From: Panopea generosa
Lineage: Eukaryota > Mollusca > Bivalvia > Adapedonta > Hiatellidae
Length of the DNA: 64,000 nucleotides
NCBI GenBank assembly: GCA_029582155.1
Contig: CM055905.1
Coordinates: 8,770,995-8,834,994, forward strand
Direction of reading: 5' to 3'
Below are positions 21,467-31,461 of the stretch, one piece after another. Every line of letters starts with the position of its first letter. Within the stretch, counting starts at the first letter, position 1. Made by a program: the position numbers and the translations under genes. The notes below the pieces were generated by a model. It did not search any database. It was given only the letters and a program-made list of their open reading frames with translations, and was not told where the DNA came from.

Positions 21467-21700
21467 GGGTTGAGTGCGTACGTGTATATTGTCGTTATTT
21501 AATGTGTATTCACTATAATAAGTAGTATAATACGTTCATGCACTGTAAGACTTTCATTCTATTGTAACTTTCCTGGGCATTTGTTTAACCTCAAGCTATA
21601 GTACGCATGCAACAAATATATTTGCTGTCTAGCTCTGTTCTACAGCTAGCCTTATCTCCGTTATACTGATGTGTATCGTCAAACCACTTAGTTAGCATAC

Positions 21701-21964
21701 CTGTTTTAAATTGCAGTTTGATGTCATCAGCTTCAGTATTGAAGGCTCTGCTGAATTTGAGAGTGAGAGTGAAATCACCACCGCGCCTCACAACCAGCTT
21801 CTCTTTTTTCTTCTTTTTGTCGTCGTCGCTCTTTTGCGTGCATGCATATAGGTCTGTTCTATGCAAAGATGTGTTTGCTGCGATGTTGAAAGAGTGCTCC
21901 GTCACATGCAGTGCATCTTTAAGCGTCTTTGGAGGAGCAATCAGTTCTTTCGGTGGCTTTATTA
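21701..21964 (-). CDS. Transglutaminase exon 2: start of the N-terminal beta-sandwich domain
   Basis: This 264-nt exon encodes model residues 48-135. The acceptor is TTTGTTGTAG|TAAT and the donor ACAG|GTATGC; entry and exit are both phase 1. The peptide holds the family's first strands: VTEHSFNIAANTSLHRTDLY (about 68-87), a lysine-rich linker with five Lys in a row (97-101), then KLVVRRGGDFTLTLKF (103-118) and DDIKLQF (127-133). In known transglutaminases the equivalent VRRG segment opens the N-terminal domain and is followed by a strand ending in a threonine-glycine pair, as here. The charged DDDKKKKK linker is longer than I would expect. The upstream part of the open frame is intron. Family assignment is firm when read together with the next exon. 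Confidence 0.9.
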
Positions 21965-22039
21965 CTACAACAAACAGGAACGCGCTATTATTAAAGCGAT
22001 ACAAATGATAAATACACTATGTACGGTAGAGATGTCCTC

Positions 22040-22200
22040 ACAGAGGTTTTGGAGATCTGGTGAACATGACAATATTTTTAGGCATCAACATAAATCATTA
22101 CTTTCCGAGATCCAGAGATCATAGGCCTAGGGAAAATACTTTTGGGGAATTATAGAAAATACTTATTGGGATCTTGGGGAACTGGCCATTACTTTAAGAA
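22040..22200. repeat. Dispersed repeat rich in GGGGAACT/CCATTACTTTAAG motifs
   Basis: GGGGAACTGGCCATTACTTT and GATCCAGAGATCATAGG recur in reverse complement at 52915-53140 (GATCTCTGGATCCCTGAAAG, AATGATCGGCCATGTTCCCC). It lies in intron 1 of the transglutaminase gene. Confidence 0.6.
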
Positions 22201-22360
22201 ATCTGGGAGGGCCTCAGTAGAAAATTATGCTATCATGCGCAAAGGATTTTCTGTAGATTGTCTGTGATTCACGTGCACGAAAGATATGTGACTGTGTTAA
22301 CGCTGCAGTGGACTTCCTTTGAAAACAGTTTAATGTCACGTTGCTATATCCGGTTGGGAA

Positions 22361-22600
22361 GTCCTCCGTGGCCGAGCAGTCTAAGATTCCGTCTCAAGAT
22401 CACTAATCCTCTCACCGCTATGGTCGTAGGTAAGAGTCCAACTTGCTCAAAAACTGTCTGTAAAAATGTTTGCCAGTTACTTGCGGAACGACAGTGGTTC
22501 TACTCAGATAATATTATATTCTGAGGTCTTCCCCCACCGATCAAACTGGATTTGCCATATATAACCTTAAATGTGTTGAAAATAGCTTAAAACCCAATTC
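22361..22600 (+). repeat. tRNA-Leu-derived SINE, family C, copy 2
   Basis: The full head reads TCCTCCGTGGCCGAGCAGTC followed by CGTCTCAAGATCACT. The B box is decayed (GTAGGTAAGAGTCC). Body and 3' end match the other copies (CCAGTTACTTGCGGA, AATGTGTTGAAAATAGCTTA). The short frame at 22258-22524 is a by-product. Confidence 0.88.
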
Positions 22601-22826
22601 AATAAAACTAAACTCTGTTCATGCTGGGCTTTATTCAGTTTGGTTCAACGTGATCTAACTTGTTCTCCTTGACACTGGCTCAACCTCAAATAAGCACACA
22701 GTACGCGATAATGCAGTAAACGTGCTTGCTGTTTATCGCTGCTGAACGCCGCACAGTATTCCTGGTTACATTTGGACGCAATGATCAAACGTTATATTCT
22801 GTATCTGTTAGCATTGCTATTCTTAC

Positions 22827-22968
22827 ATTTATCTGCTTTGTGTGTTTCCTCGTCTTCTTCCTCCTCCTCTTCCATTCCATAAAACCATTCGGGAAAGCAA
22901 ACCGTATCATCAAACTCGCCCCACTCGAACGGCTCGAAAAAATCAACGTCACAAGGTTCAGACTCCAT
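22827..22968 (-). CDS. Putative first coding exon of the transglutaminase: acidic N-terminal extension
   Basis: This 142-nt exon opens with an ATG in a favourable context (AAGATGG) and encodes 47 residues plus one base. The peptide begins MESEPCDVDFFEPF and ends with a run rich in Glu and Asp (residues 33-41, all Glu except Asp39), so it is strongly acidic and has Trp and Phe scattered through it. It ends at a good donor (AAAT|GTAAGA) in phase 1, which matches the acceptor phase of the exon at 21964. I assign it to the transglutaminase because of strand, spacing and phase; the peptide itself matches no domain I know. No signal peptide is visible, which fits the usually cytosolic or non-classically released enzymes. 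A possible acceptor (TTTACAG at about 22983) lies just upstream, so a 5'UTR intron may exist. It could be a different start or a chance frame. Confidence 0.6.
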
Positions 22969-23154
22969 CTTGAAATTTCAGTCTGTAAATTATATTACAT
23001 GTAAATAAAACTGTGTGTTGCTAACAAAAGATGTTGTTAAACGTCAATATAAAGCGATTACAAATGCCACATGGCATCTAATTTATCAATAGTAATATTG
23101 GTGAAGGGAGATAAACCCGGTGCATTCGTATTTTCGGCCGCGTGTTCATGCGCT

Positions 23155-23412
23155 GTTCAGGGCTGCGTTCTGCACGGTTAAACATGTTTTATTCTGCTTA
23201 TAAACGCAAACGGTGAGCTAACGAACGAAAAGTCTACTCGGCGTTGTCCCTCCACCTCCCTTTAAGTCACAGTGATTAAACGCAAGCAAACAGCTCGCGG
23301 AGGTGTTTAATCTGTTAGCAAATGTTTAAAGCGAACAAGTTGTTCAGTTCAATTCTATTATCAAACGTTTGCAAACAATTTAAACGTTTAAGCGAACTAA
23401 ACGCAGCTCTGA
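23155..23412. mobile_element. MITE-like element, copy 1 (terminal inverted repeats)
   Basis: The left end CAGGGCTGCGTTCTGCACGG and the right end, read in reverse, CAGAGCTGCGTTTAGTTCGC are inverted copies, with AAC-GTTTAAGCGAAC-type subterminal repeats inside. It is about 250 bp long with no coding capacity. A second copy lies at 29037-29466. The CAGGGCTGC-like termini recall hAT-type elements, but no clean target duplication was seen. Confidence 0.6.
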
Positions 23413-23499
23413 CTGAATGCAATGCACACAGTCATAGTCGGCTGCAGTAGATTCACAGTTCGTTGACATTTGCCGTTGCATGGTGGTTAGAGTCGCTTT

Positions 23500-23740
23500 C
23501 AACAGTTTCAGTCATGTCACGACTGTGCCTGGCGTATACAATATTTAAAGCGCTGCCCACTGCATTATCATGCAGCAAACACTAAGTATGATACAGACAC
23601 CGGGCCGACCCGACCTAGAACTTTCCTCTTATCGCCAAGCGAGAAAACTTCTTTTCTAGTCTTTTGTATGACCCAACCGGTGATCGAATTCACAACCTTC
23701 CAAGACGAGGAGGACGCTCTACCACTAAACAGCCGCTGTG
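23500..23740 (-). repeat. tRNA-derived SINE, family A, copy 3
   Basis: Minus-strand head with decayed boxes (rc of GATCGAATTCACAACC; CTACCACTAAACAGCC) and the body GACACCGGGCCGACCCGACC. Confidence 0.82.
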
Positions 23741-23944
23741 GTTAAATTCGTTGATAATAAAGATCATCACTGGAATATTGATTGGGTAATTACTTTATTT
23801 CATGTTTTACGTCCAAAATTGAGTACCTGAACGTGTCTTACCTGTATCGGGAGTACAAAGTCAAAAATATGTTTACATCCGTTCTCAAATAAATAAAAAC
23901 GGACTGCATAGTTGTGCATTATTCTTAATATTTACTTTGTCAGT

Positions 23945-24127
23945 AATCTAGCTCTCCCATCCCCGCCAATAACACTTTCCCACTTAGATTAGCGGTAAGA
24001 GATCAATGACAATGAGACACAATGTCGGATATCAGTCATCACCGAGACTGTGGCCGGATGGGAATTCGAACTCACGACTTCTAGACTGAGTCAGACGCGC
24101 TGTACAACTGAGCCAACGTGGTCCCGC
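23945..24127 (-). repeat. tRNA-derived SINE, family B, truncated at its 3' end
   Basis: On the minus strand: TTGGCTCAGTTGTACAGCGC (A-box region), GAGTTCGAATTCCC (B box), then GATGACTGATATCCGACATT and the ACCGCTAATCTAAGTGGGAA segment of the body. Confidence 0.85.
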
Positions 24128-24477
24128 TTTTGTATATTAAAACGTAGTGTATAAATTCTAAAAATATAATTTCTGGTAGTATTAAAGCGGCATAATCTGA
24201 ATAAGCTTCATTTATGAATGGCAAACATTTTAATAAAATCTCATGGCCTTCGAAGTATTTAAAACAGCAAATACCTCTCTTAAACGTAAATAAATAATGT
24301 TTCAAATCTGAATTTAAAGATCAGTAATTCTAATATACAAATTAACTGCTTCGCTTGCGGTAATCATCGATTCCGATTTAATCGTATAATACTCAGCCAA
24401 TTCTGCCATCCTTCAGTATTAGAAATGTCGCTAGATATGTGCTAGATATATGAACAATGGGAAAAAAATGTTAAAGG

Positions 24478-24555
24478 ATTCGAACTCGGACTGACCGAGC
24501 AGTGATCAGCAGATATAACCACTATGCTATGTAGGAATATATCAAGGGCGGCAGT
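24478..24555 (-). repeat. tRNA-like sequence (SINE head or tRNA pseudogene)
   Basis: On the minus strand TAGCATAGTGGTTATATCTG and GAGTTCGAATCC form A- and B-box-like segments. It has no clear SINE body and lacks a convincing acceptor stem, so a working tRNA is unlikely. Confidence 0.5.
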
Positions 24556-25044
24556 ATAAATCGGAGTTGAAACTTGACCGCTCATCAGGATTTAATCGAT
24601 GATGCCCGAAAATAGTTTACACCAGATATTGCCCAGATAGTCACAATTTATACAAAATATTACAATTATACCAGTTTAGGACACAATTACTGGTTACGCC
24701 GCTTTAAAAACTGATTATCAAACTTTTATTAACGAATTTCATATTAACTGGAGAACTGGGGATATGGTTTGTTGGGGAGGGGTAGGAGCTAGTCCGGACC
24801 CACATCTACCCAACTTCACAAACTTTTGATTCTTACCAACTTTAAAAGCAGTATAGTTTTCGAACACGTTATTGTCACCAATCACCCACCACTAAATACT
24901 TTTGGATCCGCCTATACATGGTATTTGCTAATGTGTGTGTATCGATATAACAACGAACAAAGGAGAGGTCATATAACTGGGTAAACTACAAGTTTTGTTG
25001 ACGATTGTATACATTTTCACAACTGTCCCAAGCATACTTTTCCG
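24556..25044. other. Sequence without a recognised feature
   Basis: Low-complexity AT-rich DNA with a GGGGAGGGG stretch near 24774. No coding signal. Confidence 0.35.
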
Positions 25045-25128
25045 TGATGTATCACGGAGAACTCTGTCACAACGTAGACAGATTCGCGTCGACAGTTTGT
25101 CACAGATTCACGTCGACAGTAGTACTGT
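25045..25128 (+). repeat. Dispersed repeat, one arm of an inverted pair
   Basis: AACTCTGTCACAACGT and GTCGACAGTTTGTCACAGAT match the reverse complement of 27768-27842 over about 75 bp. Confidence 0.75.
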
Positions 25129-25539
25129 TTTTGTAAATTTTGACACAGTTTCTATTCGATAGTGGGGCCATCACCACGGATGTTTTGAATATGTTAAATA
25201 TATCCAAACATATGAAGTATATTTTTACATTCGGGTAAATTTTATGTATTATTAATAAAATGCGATCAAACTGAACATATGATTATGACTATTTCTTCAA
25301 GTTTGAAAGCAATTTAATTGCATTTCTCTGTCATTGGAGCTTTTTTAATATATGTTAATAACTGACACAACTACCACATCAAATCACAACCAGCATGATA
25401 AATAATAAATGTAGTCACTTTTATTGCTACGTTTTGGTAAGGCCAGAACACGCATTTATCCGTTTATATAAATTTCTAATTTTTATAATGTCACAGGTTT
25501 GTGACGACAGGGTAACGGAGGCGTGTCGCTTCAGGGGTT

Positions 25540-25610
25540 GTATTCACCAACCATTCTTGAGAATATTCTTAGGCTTGAGCTTGAAAATCCAAATTTAAAA
25601 CTTAGAAATG
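25540..25610. repeat. Short dispersed motif GGTTGTATTCACCAA
   Basis: It is followed by TTCTTGAGAATATTCTTAGG and resembles the GCCGTATTCATAAACTTCTT repeat at 63003. Probably an end of a common invertebrate element. Confidence 0.4.
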
Positions 25611-27767
25611 TAGTTTACCATGACATATAGAATCATTGTGAATGTTTATTTGACTATATATATATTAGGTGTCCCTACACAGGCCCGTAGCTACTCCGAG
25701 GCACAGGGAGGCCAGTGCCGCCCTGTTTTTCGGGCTAGGTATGAGCAAAATTGAGGCACTAAATAATATCCTTGTTACATTTTAAAACTAAATAAATTAT
25801 GATACTCAGCTAAAGTATTGGTCAGGCAGCACACGATGCCTCAATTTATTTTGCTAGGGATGGAAAACTTTGATTTTATTATTGCTGCTGTTTTGACCCA
25901 GCATATTCTAGACTACACTAGACCATTGTCTGTAAGCTTACAATCAAAAAAATGTGATTGACTACAAGCCCGCTCTGAAGCTAGAAATTAGTCAGTACTT
26001 TAGAAAAGCTTCGTTCTGAAAGCACTTGGGGTTTATTATACCAACGTGCCGACAGTAGTGCATCCTCACTGGACATTATCCCATATAAACCACGAACTAC
26101 GGGAAGACAATAACATCGTGCGCATGCTGGCAATTCTGAGACTGTTACTGATTACTTCCAAATAAATTAATTTTACCCATTTCTAAATCATATTTTACAA
26201 CTCATTTAATTTAATCAAAGGTTTTCCGAAATACATGATGTTCTGAACGGGTGTTTGTTGGTACTACCAGGTAGCATAAGAGCATAAGTAACTAACACCA
26301 GAAATTGGATTTTTTTCACTCTTAAGAAATGTCTATTACAAGTAATTTCGACAAGAACTGGATCGTTGGAAAAATGCAGTATCTTTTGATGATATACCAA
26401 CAAGTCTTATAGGCGTGACATTTAGGTTGACAGTTCAAACTGTTACCGCTACGTTATCGGAACAGACAGTAGTACAACACACTTAATATTGATATCTAGT
26501 TTACTTTATAGTTTAAGTAACAGATAAATCCGCTATCATACTACTAACACCCGTAATATGGTAGGTTCCATTTAAAAATAGAATGGCGTAATTTCAACGT
26601 ACGGAGTAATAAACAGTTACCGGTACGAAATGTAAAAAAATGCCGTCGCTAACGGTAGTTGGAGCTTTGCGCATGTCATAGATATTGTTATTATACGGGC
26701 ATTCGCGGTAATAGGTATATCGCGGTATTAGGTATACAAAGGATATAATTATATAATATTTCAAATAAACATCAAACACACAATTACAAGATTTGTGTTT
26801 ATATTTTTGTGCGTTCGGTGGGTGTTGTCGGTCAAAGTTACGATAAAGTAATTGACTTTTCACATATGTAGATGTTGTAAACGACTGTATTTATTTTAAA
26901 TCAAACAGTGCGCTATACATGCGGTTGCACGAGTGACCGGAATATGTTCTGCCGTTGTGTGCACACGTCACATGCCTACTGTAATTCCCACTACTGGTGG
27001 TGGTGACCTTACACTGTTTACACGAATATATATACTGTTCTTGCTACGGTTTTGGAACATGCCTAATTTCAGTTTTTGTCCAAAAGCACATGTATAAGTT
27101 AGAAATTATTTGGCTAGTAGAAAATTCCATGTACATCTAACCGGCTTAGTTGTTGTTCTTGAACGATTTCATCGGCTTAGGAAAGAGGTCAACATCGACT
27201 GTTGGTCATGACATTCTATGTAAAATGGAATGATCTATTTTGAAAATTCTGATCGATTATTGACTGAGAAAATAGGACATGTTATCAATGATAGGCGTAC
27301 ATCCAGATCACATCTTCGACAGAAGATATGTCTAGTCCTGCCATTAGTGTCGACTAAAAGCTGTGACCCTGTAGGGAAGAATCCGTGACATTTAAATCAT
27401 CATCGACACAAACCTGTGACACATGGCGCTTTTTTTTCAAACGGTATTTCTCACTTAGTATAAGTAAACTGTCAATTAATTATAACCCTTTTTAAACAAC
27501 ATTACTTATACAACAGTTGTCAATGGTATTCTGAACTGATTAATGTTTTTATTGACAATTTCACTTCTACTTTCTTTTTACATACGTACTCAGCGAGGAT
27601 TTGTTAATCCGTGTGTTTTAAACCTCTACTAATGCACGCATGATCGATTGGAAATTTGAAAATGCCAATTAATATTAGGTGAAAATCAATAATGTAAAAA
27701 GTTTTAAATTTAGAGCTGTGTCCAGTAAATAATTGACTATAGACATCAAAATATGACGTGTTTTCCC
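25611..27767. other. Sequence without a recognised gene
   Basis: AT-rich. A GGCCCGTAGCTAC motif near 25681 recalls common invertebrate repeats. Frames at 26215-26403 and 26594-26863 show no domain. A diverged relative of the GTGACA/GTCGACA repeat appears near 27300-27430. Confidence 0.35.
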
Positions 27768-27842
27768 GCATCAGATCGACATGAATCTGTGACAAACTGT
27801 CGACACGAATCACTCCACGTTGTGACAGAGTTCCCTGACCGT
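27768..27842 (-). repeat. Dispersed repeat, second arm of the inverted pair
   Basis: Reverse-complement match to 25045-25128 (GTCGACAGTTTGTCACAGAT on the minus strand). Confidence 0.75.
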
Positions 27843-27965
27843 GATGTATTTATGATATTAATAAGTGTGAGGTGTATCACGTGATATTCTCTGTTGTAAA
27901 TATGTGACATTGTGACGCTGTTTATTTTTGTACAAAAACGATATATTTTCTGTTCTATTCCGTTC

Positions 27966-28075
27966 TGATGATTGATATACGACATTGCGTCTTATATTAC
28001 TCCGTCTCTCACCTCTGACTCAAGTGGGAAATATATCAGTTACTTGTGGATGTTGGTGTGCTCGAGTACTGTTTA
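27966..28075 (+). repeat. SINE family B body fragment
   Basis: GATGATTGATATACGACATT, CTCTGACTCAAGTGGGAAAT and CAGTTACTTGTGGAT match the family B body. The tRNA head and 3' end are missing. Confidence 0.82.
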
Positions 28076-28900
28076 CTCTTGTAGAATCTCAGGAAAGATG
28101 GTTCGGTTCATTGATCTACCAAACAAGTCGAAAATCCAATCAGTAATTGATATGGATTCCATATTGCCATTTTCCTTAGACAAGCTGATGATCGCTAAGT
28201 AAACACTACATTGTATTTACTTAGACAAACAATGCCATATGACCAGTGAATGAAGCGATGGTCGGTCGACTGTTGACATGATTTTATAAACAGGTGGTAT
28301 TTATTTACCTGAGAACTGTTGTAGATATAAACAGGTATCGTATTACTGATTTTAGGGATTGCAGGTTAAAATGTCTACTGTGCTCGCCAGGCAGGATTTA
28401 CTTAAATTATCTATATCAAAATGCACTGACCGTTTCGCATATGCATTCAAATTTGAATCGACTAGTATATTATCAGATATTTACTTGAGAACAGTTGTAA
28501 ACATAACATTTACCGATACAGGATTGGTTGCATAACAACTTGTAACTACCCGCTTTACCTATGCAATGATGAACTTGCCCAACGTTCTACTAACTTTGAG
28601 TTTCTGCATCGCTGCACACGTATAGATCTGTAAATTGTTCAGGGGAGCCATTTTGTTTTAAATTACATTTTGTGTCAAACATTTTCAATGTCTAAAAACA
28701 TTGCGTGTTAAATATAATAGTGGATACACAGTTCATAATCTGAATGGTATTAGAAACAAATACAGAACGGAAGATAACATTCTAACAGTAACTATTGTTA
28801 GTCATGGGGTCCATAAGGAAATTTTGAAAATGTGTCTTTTACAGTAAAACTATTGTATTGTTTGCACATTTTTAACTTGAATAGAATATATAAGTTGCAT
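28076..28900. other. Sequence without a recognised feature
   Basis: AT-rich. Diverged internal repeats (ATTTACYTGAGAACWGTTGT at about 28306 and 28480) are the only structure. Confidence 0.4.
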
Positions 28901-28917
28901 TGTTGTTGTTGTTGTTT

Positions 28918-28958
<41 letters not shown>

Positions 28959-28960
28959 GA
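28901..28960. repeat. (TTG)n microsatellite
   Basis: About twenty triplets with one T-rich interruption. The poly-Gln frame on the minus strand (28798-29052) is an artefact. Confidence 0.95.
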
Positions 28961-29036
28961 AGTTGTTTCTGTAACAAATGCACTGGCAATCTAGCACATC
29001 GTACAATTAAACTCTTGCAAACGGCAGCGGACAATT

Positions 29037-29466
29037 GGGACGCGTTCAGCACGGTAAAACGTGTTTACTGTGTTTAGTTTAAACTTATTTATTTAACTTC
29101 GATTGTGAAACAAGTTTTTACAACTTAGGCAAATCACGCTCGGAGTCTTCCTGGTTTGAACCAGTACTAAGCATATGCGGAAAAGTGTCTTGCTCGGGGA
29201 CATCACAAATGGCCGTGGCGTAGACTCGAACCCATGGCCCTCCGATCATGGGTTCGGTGCTCTACCGCTGGACCACGCGCGTGTTTATAGACACAACAGT
29301 GACCAAACAAACGAAAAGTAAACGAAAATCGAACTACATAAGCACTGTCCTTCAAAATTTCTCTTTAAGACACGTGAAACGTTTCAATCGTACATGTCGT
29401 TCAGGTGACGTCTAATACCAAACGTGTGTAAAGAAATTAAACGTTTAAGCGAACTGAACGCAGCCA
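29037..29466. mobile_element. MITE-like element, copy 2, interrupted by a SINE
   Basis: The left end GCGTTCAGCACGGTAAAACG and the right end (reverse) GGCTGCGTTCAGTTCGCTTA match copy 1. The interior CAAACGAAAAG and CTTTAAGACACGTG segments align with copy 1 at 23222-23270. The SINE at 29071-29285 splits it. Confidence 0.6.
29071..29285 (-). repeat. tRNA-derived SINE, family D, near full length
   Basis: On the minus strand the head shows GTGGTCCAGCGGTAGAGC (A-box region) and GGGTTCGAGTC (B box). The body reads GATGTCCCCGAGCAAGACAC, then GCATATGCTTAGTACTGGTT and CAGGAAGACTCCGAG, with the 3' end AAATAAGTTTAAACTAAAC. The stretch after the head is the apparent source of the 67-bp array at 54541-59992. 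Confidence 0.88.
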
Positions 29467-29900
29467 AGGAAACTGCGACGATGTTAATATTGGACGATTG
29501 GAGCGCTGACCAGACCTGACAACTGGAAATAGTAGTAAAACCAGCACTAACGTAGCTTCCTATAGGCACTCCAGGCACGCGCATACACTTTTTATGCGAA
29601 ATCGAGAAAATTAAAACGCAATAAAAATCGGACCCCTTTGGGAGCGGGATAACCTATAAATATTGTAACACCTGTTGTATGAAAAAAGTAGCCACTTGAA
29701 ACCATGAGACAGAAGGCTACTTCATTTTCCCCTTTATTAAAGTGAACAAACTTTAATACATTACATTTATTATCAATTTGTTTGGTTATAAACCAGTTAA
29801 GTCCCGTTTAATATTAAGAATAATCAGGCCCCTACAAATATAAGAAATATACGTCGGAAATTTACCTACGGCAGTCTAGCTGACAATAAATCTGGGATGC
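29467..29900. other. Sequence without a recognised feature
   Basis: AT-rich non-coding DNA; no repeat structure seen by eye. Confidence 0.35.
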
Positions 29901-29908
29901 CCCCCTCC

Positions 29909-30006
29909 CCACTACAACTGTACATGTACATCGATTTCAGCCAAGCAACGCCCCCCCCCCCCCCCCCTACAACTGTACATGTAAATCGATTTCAGCCAAG
30001 CAACGC
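29909..30006. repeat. Tandem pair of ~50-bp units around a C-run
   Basis: CTACAACTGTACATGTAMAT and CGATTTCAGCCAAGCAACGC occur twice, separated by about seventeen C's at 29951-29967. Confidence 0.85.
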
Positions 30007-30240
30007 CCCTGATCAGGCAAGTTATATTGGGCAATTAGAAGGGATGGTCCGACATGACAAAAACTACAGAGCAGTTGTAAAGAGAAGTCAGGCCTGAAAC
30101 ATCACTAGTGTTTTAGAGAGAAAACAGACATACACTGGTGCAACAAATGCATACATAAGGGACATGAAAATCCCCACGAGTACTTAGCTAGTCGTGATAA
30201 TCACAAAATACTTAATACATTAATTGAACCGGCAACTTAC

Positions 30241-30243
30241 GGG

Positions 30244-30267
<24 letters not shown>
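30241..30267. repeat. G homopolymer of about 27
   Basis: An unbroken G run on the plus strand, flanked by unique sequence. Confidence 0.95.
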
Positions 30268-30274
<7 letters not shown>

Positions 30275-31004
30275 GTGTGTCGTGCGTCGAGTCTTTGTTA
30301 GATCCGCAAATAAAAAACTGATATTTTACTGAAACCGCCAACTACATGTATCAGGTATACACATATCAGGTATACACGCTACCTCGCCGTTAACAGCCGC
30401 TTGATTGCAATAGCTTACTGATCGATGTCTCACTTTGCTGGCTAAACCAACCGTTGAAATGTATAATAACTATATTTCGGTACACATTATGCAGGTTTTT
30501 CTTTACAAGTTTTAAACTGTTTCTTAGAGGAGACTTCCATTCAAGTATCCGCTTGTACATTACTGTATGAAATACTGCAGGGCGACCGCAGGCCACCAAA
30601 TCAACGAACTTCGGGTTACATTATAAGAATAAAATCCGTGTCGATATTACATTATTTCTCCTAATGTACTCGTTATATGCATCCTGGAACAACTGTATAT
30701 ATAGTTCAGATCAATAACAAACTAGCTACATGTGGCCAACAGAAACAGCTGTCACTTGAAAGAACACGTGAGAAACACCAGTGTAAACCTACTGTAACCG
30801 GCGGAGAACCTCTCATAACTCCGCGTCGGAGAAACTAAGCATACTCGCACACAACGTCACTGCGGGAAGAAATAACGCAACCTCGCAACTCCGCGGGGAT
30901 AAAAAAAAACTATCGCAACCTCTCAACGCGGATAGAATACCCAACGAACTCTCATCATTCCGCGTCTTTCACAACGCCTATACAGGGATTCAAACTCGGG
31001 TTTC

Positions 31005-31062
31005 ATTGGCAGAAAACGAGCGTCCGCTTCTATCTCACCACACCAACCGTCCAGAACGCTGT
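31005..31062 (-). repeat. tRNA-like sequence (probable SINE head)
   Basis: On the minus strand TTGGTGTGGTGAGATAGAAG and GAGTTTGAATCCC are A- and B-box-like with spacing near that of a tRNA. No body was identified. Confidence 0.5.
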
Positions 31063-31416
31063 ATTATGTATTAGATGCAGTCACCGCGAATACAGATCTA
31101 CCGACTAGTCACGGTGACATGCCTTTCTTCCTTATTTTCCTTATTTCAACGTAGGCTCCCGCCGCACTGCACATACATGCAATATTTTATTTATAGTACA
31201 TTTACAAACACATTCTTATTGTGTTACATTCTGCAACCTCAAACAGGAAATATGAGTTCGTAAAAGTTCATATCTAAAGTGTGTTACTGTCAGTACATAT
31301 AGGAGACGCTTACTATTTAGAACAATAACATGAAAAATACTATTAGCTTTAATAAGAATTTTACCATGAGAGAAAGGAGAAACAGACAGAGAAAGAAACA
31401 CAGTCTGACAGGCTGA

Positions 31417-31419
31417 AAA

Positions 31420-31460
<41 letters not shown>
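31417..31460. repeat. (ACAG)n microsatellite
   Basis: About eleven tetranucleotide units (CAGACAGA...). Confidence 0.97.

Positions 31461-31461
<1 letters not shown>

Larger units (their letters stand above)
1374..22968 (-). other. Transglutaminase gene (span of seven recognised exons, 3' part off the window)
   Basis: This is the span of a protein-glutamine gamma-glutamyltransferase gene read on the minus strand. The enzyme family cross-links glutamine and lysine side chains with a Cys-His-Asp triad and needs calcium; invertebrate members act in clotting, wound closure and cuticle or matrix hardening. Exons in order are 22968-22827, 21964-21701, 11756-11505, 4423-4293, 3853-3746, 2447-2273 and 1503-1374. 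Joined, they encode about 400 residues without a stop. Recognisable family landmarks run in the right order: the VRRG strand, the FNPWCK end of the N-terminal domain, DYVLGDHGVVYRG, the VNEQDDDGVL block, the YGQCWVFSAV active site and SVTNFASAHDTD. The last phase-2 donor should lead to an exon with the catalytic His (family motif FHVW), which is not in this window. Introns hold many mobile elements. Which paralogue this is cannot be said. Confidence 0.92.

Noticed and set aside
22726-23004. 92-codon plus-strand frame with a hydrophobic stretch
   Set aside because: It is the antisense shadow of the acidic transglutaminase first exon.
24478-24555. Functional tRNA gene
   Set aside because: Only the box-like segments match; no complete cloverleaf or acceptor stem could be drawn.
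28798-29052. Poly-glutamine protein on the minus strand
   Set aside because: Produced by a (TTG)n microsatellite; no conserved flanks.
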